Shown here piece by piece: positions 62,944 through 64,000 of a stretch of DNA of 64,000 bases (position 1 is the stretch's first letter; the number at the start of each line of letters is the position of its first letter). The DNA comes from Olivibacter sp036959255. GTDB taxonomy: Bacteria > Bacteroidota > Bacteroidia > Sphingobacteriales > Sphingobacteriaceae. Location of the stretch: contig NZ_JAWMTI010000003.1 of assembly GCF_036959255.1 (NCBI RefSeq), positions 372,001-436,000 of the forward strand. Reading direction: 5' to 3'. A program made the position numbers and the translations under genes. The notes below the pieces were generated by a model. That model did not search any database and was not told the origin of the DNA. It saw only the letters and a list, made by a program, of their open reading frames with translations.

Positions 62944-63750
62944 TTACTTCTTATAATACCGCATGGCTTCCGGTATTAGTTTTTGGATATCAGCAATACG
63001 CCTTTGATCACTGGGGTGCGTACTTAAAAATTCAGGAGGCTTTTGTCCACCTGCTCTACTTGCCATTCGTTGCCAAAAGGAAGTTGCTTCATTGGGATTA
63101 TATCCTGCCATTGCCATAAAAGTCAACCCCATTCGGTCCGCTTCACTTTCTTGATTCCGAGAATATTTCAACAATGCTACCTGGCTTCCTACACCATATA
63201 ATTGATTAACAAAAACCTGCGTTAATTGTGACTTATTAGACGTCGCTAATCCAACTCCCACACCGATGCCCTGTGCAGCCATCACATTAGAAGCACGTTC
63301 AGAGGAATGTCTAGCAATCGCATGTGCAATTTCATGCCCCATAACCGTTGCTAAACCAGCTTCATCCCCCGTTACTGGTAAAATACCTGTATACACAGCT
63401 ACCTTTCCACCTGGCATACACCAAGCATTTACTTGCTTATCATCTATTAAGTTAAATTCCCAGCTAAATTGGTATTGATTCGCATACCCTTGTTGTTGCA
63501 GGTAAGATTCCACAGCCCGCGCTATTTTACGACCGACATTCTGAACCATTTGTGCATTAGCGGTTCCTTTTATCACTTTGGTTTTAGGATCACTTAAAAG
63601 TTCACGATACGCAAGCGTCGCCTGTTGTTGCATCGTCTTATCATCTACCAAACTTAATTGCTTTCGACCGGTTAACGGAACAGTAGAGCATGCAGCAAAA
63701 AAGACGAGTAGAAGTAATGAACCAAATAATTTAGTTTTATTCCAATTCAT
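62944..63750 (-). CDS. M48-family metallopeptidase lipoprotein
   Basis: A 268-residue exported lipoprotein with the lipobox VFFAACST at residue 20. The zinc motif is HEIAHAIARH at about residues 145-154, with the third ligand in NQESEADRMGL about 60 residues on. This is the small BepA/LoiP-like type of M48 proteases in the outer membrane or periplasm, often involved in protein quality control. It lies 52 bp downstream of plsY. Confidence 0.9.
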   Translation of the reverse strand: MNWNKTKLFGSLLLLVFFAACSTVPLTGRKQLSLVDDKTMQQQATLAYRELLSDPKTKVIKGTANAQMVQNVGRKIARAVESYLQQQGYANQYQFSWEFNLIDDKQVNAWCMPGGKVAVYTGILPVTGDEAGLATVMGHEIAHAIARHSSERASNVMAAQGIGVGVGLATSNKSQLTQVFVNQLYGVGSQVALLKYSRNQESEADRMGLTFMAMAGYNPNEATSFWQRMASRAGGQKPPEFLSTHPSDQRRIADIQKLIPEAMRYYKK

Positions 63751-63802
63751 AATGATAATTATATTTAAAAAGACACAGCAATTGTTGTGCCGATTAATAG
63801 TC

Positions 63803-64000
63803 TCAAGTACTCTTCTTTTTGAAGAGCGTAATTTTTGATTCCTTGCCTTTTAGCAGCCGTTCAATATTCTTCTGATGCGTAACAAGTATAAGTGCACAGA
63901 TACACATTCCATACAATAACAAGGACTTATAAGGCGTTTGAAAAACAAAAACAATGCTAAAAGGAAAAGTAAAACCTGCTAGAATAGACCCTAATGAAAC
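63803..64000 (-). CDS. plsY: glycerol-3-phosphate acyltransferase PlsY, C-terminal fragment
   Basis: The frame runs off the right window edge. The 65 visible residues include two hydrophobic segments, SLGSILAGFTFPFSIVFVF and YGMCICALILV, and the C-terminal HQKNIERLLKGKESKI that closes PlsY proteins. PlsY transfers an acyl group from acyl-phosphate to glycerol 3-phosphate at the inner membrane. The fragment ends in TGA at 63803-63805. Confidence 0.85.
   Translation of the reverse strand, partial: VSLGSILAGFTFPFSIVFVFQTPYKSLLLYGMCICALILVTHQKNIERLLKGKESKITLFKKKST

Noticed and set aside
1..64000. CRISPR arrays, restriction, toxin-antitoxin or phage-defence systems
   Set aside because: No repeat-spacer pattern, nuclease, methylase or toxin family was seen; the lone XRE gene has no partner.

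Overview
The window is a gene-dense, AT-rich chromosomal segment of a Bacteroidota bacterium, most likely Sphingobacteriales (Sphingobacteriaceae-like). The evidence is a Sphingobacterium-type serine palmitoyltransferase; many Bacteroidota-restricted families (DUF3810, DUF4230, DUF4294, DUF4833, DUF5686, Bacteroidota-type Mpl and SpeA); a bacillithiol gene (bshB1); and three promoters of the Bacteroidota form TTTG-N19/20-TAnnTTTG. No tRNA, rRNA, insertion sequence, prophage or CRISPR array was seen. Both ends cut genes: a GNAT-like protein on the left and plsY on the right.

Region 1 (1-12,300) is mostly minus-strand housekeeping. It holds an XRE regulator with its own candidate operator, then the run GlmU-like/tpiA/prmA/mpl (glycolysis, ribosome modification, peptidoglycan recycling), ribosomal protein L31 with promoter and terminator, and a tight run of histone-deacetylase-like hydrolase, esterase, nucleoid-associated protein and DUF3810 metallopeptidase-like membrane protein. 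A TspO-like protein, a free methionine-R-sulfoxide reductase and a DUF4230 protein follow. Region 2 (12,500-16,300, plus strand) has a gluconate-2-dehydrogenase subunit 3/GMC oxidoreductase pair and an exported DUF6600-like protein with an Arg/Ser/Asn-rich tail.

Region 3 (16,300-24,600, minus strand) is the most interesting. A marR-spt-GNAT unit ends in a strong terminator. Below it lie a DUF5686 outer-membrane protein, an FA2H/Scs7-type fatty acid 2-hydroxylase, a CDP-alcohol phosphatidyltransferase with an altered signature, a GtrA protein and a DUF4833 protein, closed by a 12-bp-stem terminator. I read this as a sphingolipid synthesis and tailoring locus: Spt makes the long-chain base, the GNAT protein is a candidate ceramide synthase, the hydroxylase would 2-hydroxylate the acyl chain, and the CDP-alcohol transferase may add a phospho-headgroup. 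Only the Spt and hydroxylase assignments are strong.

Region 4 (25,000-38,960) has an AraC regulator, a LEA-type lipoprotein, a ClC transporter and a large lipoprotein glycosidase in one direction, then a cysteine desulfurase, an IscA-type protein, an S9 peptidase, pckA and an MBL-fold hydrolase. Region 5 (39,000-50,700) holds a complete seven-gene mrpA-G cation/proton antiporter operon and an arginine block: argS, a long arginine deiminase-like protein, a CtlX-type citrulline hydrolase and arginine decarboxylase.

Region 6 (50,700-64,000) holds an NlpC/P60 peptidase, a universal stress protein, a dicluster ferredoxin divergent from a LuxC-type acyl-CoA reductase, an acyl-CoA dehydrogenase, a DUF4294/glutathione peroxidase/bshB1 thiol-stress run, a Rel/SpoT enzyme, a Fur-family regulator, purA behind a large nested hairpin, pabB, an M48 lipoprotein peptidase and the 3' end of plsY.
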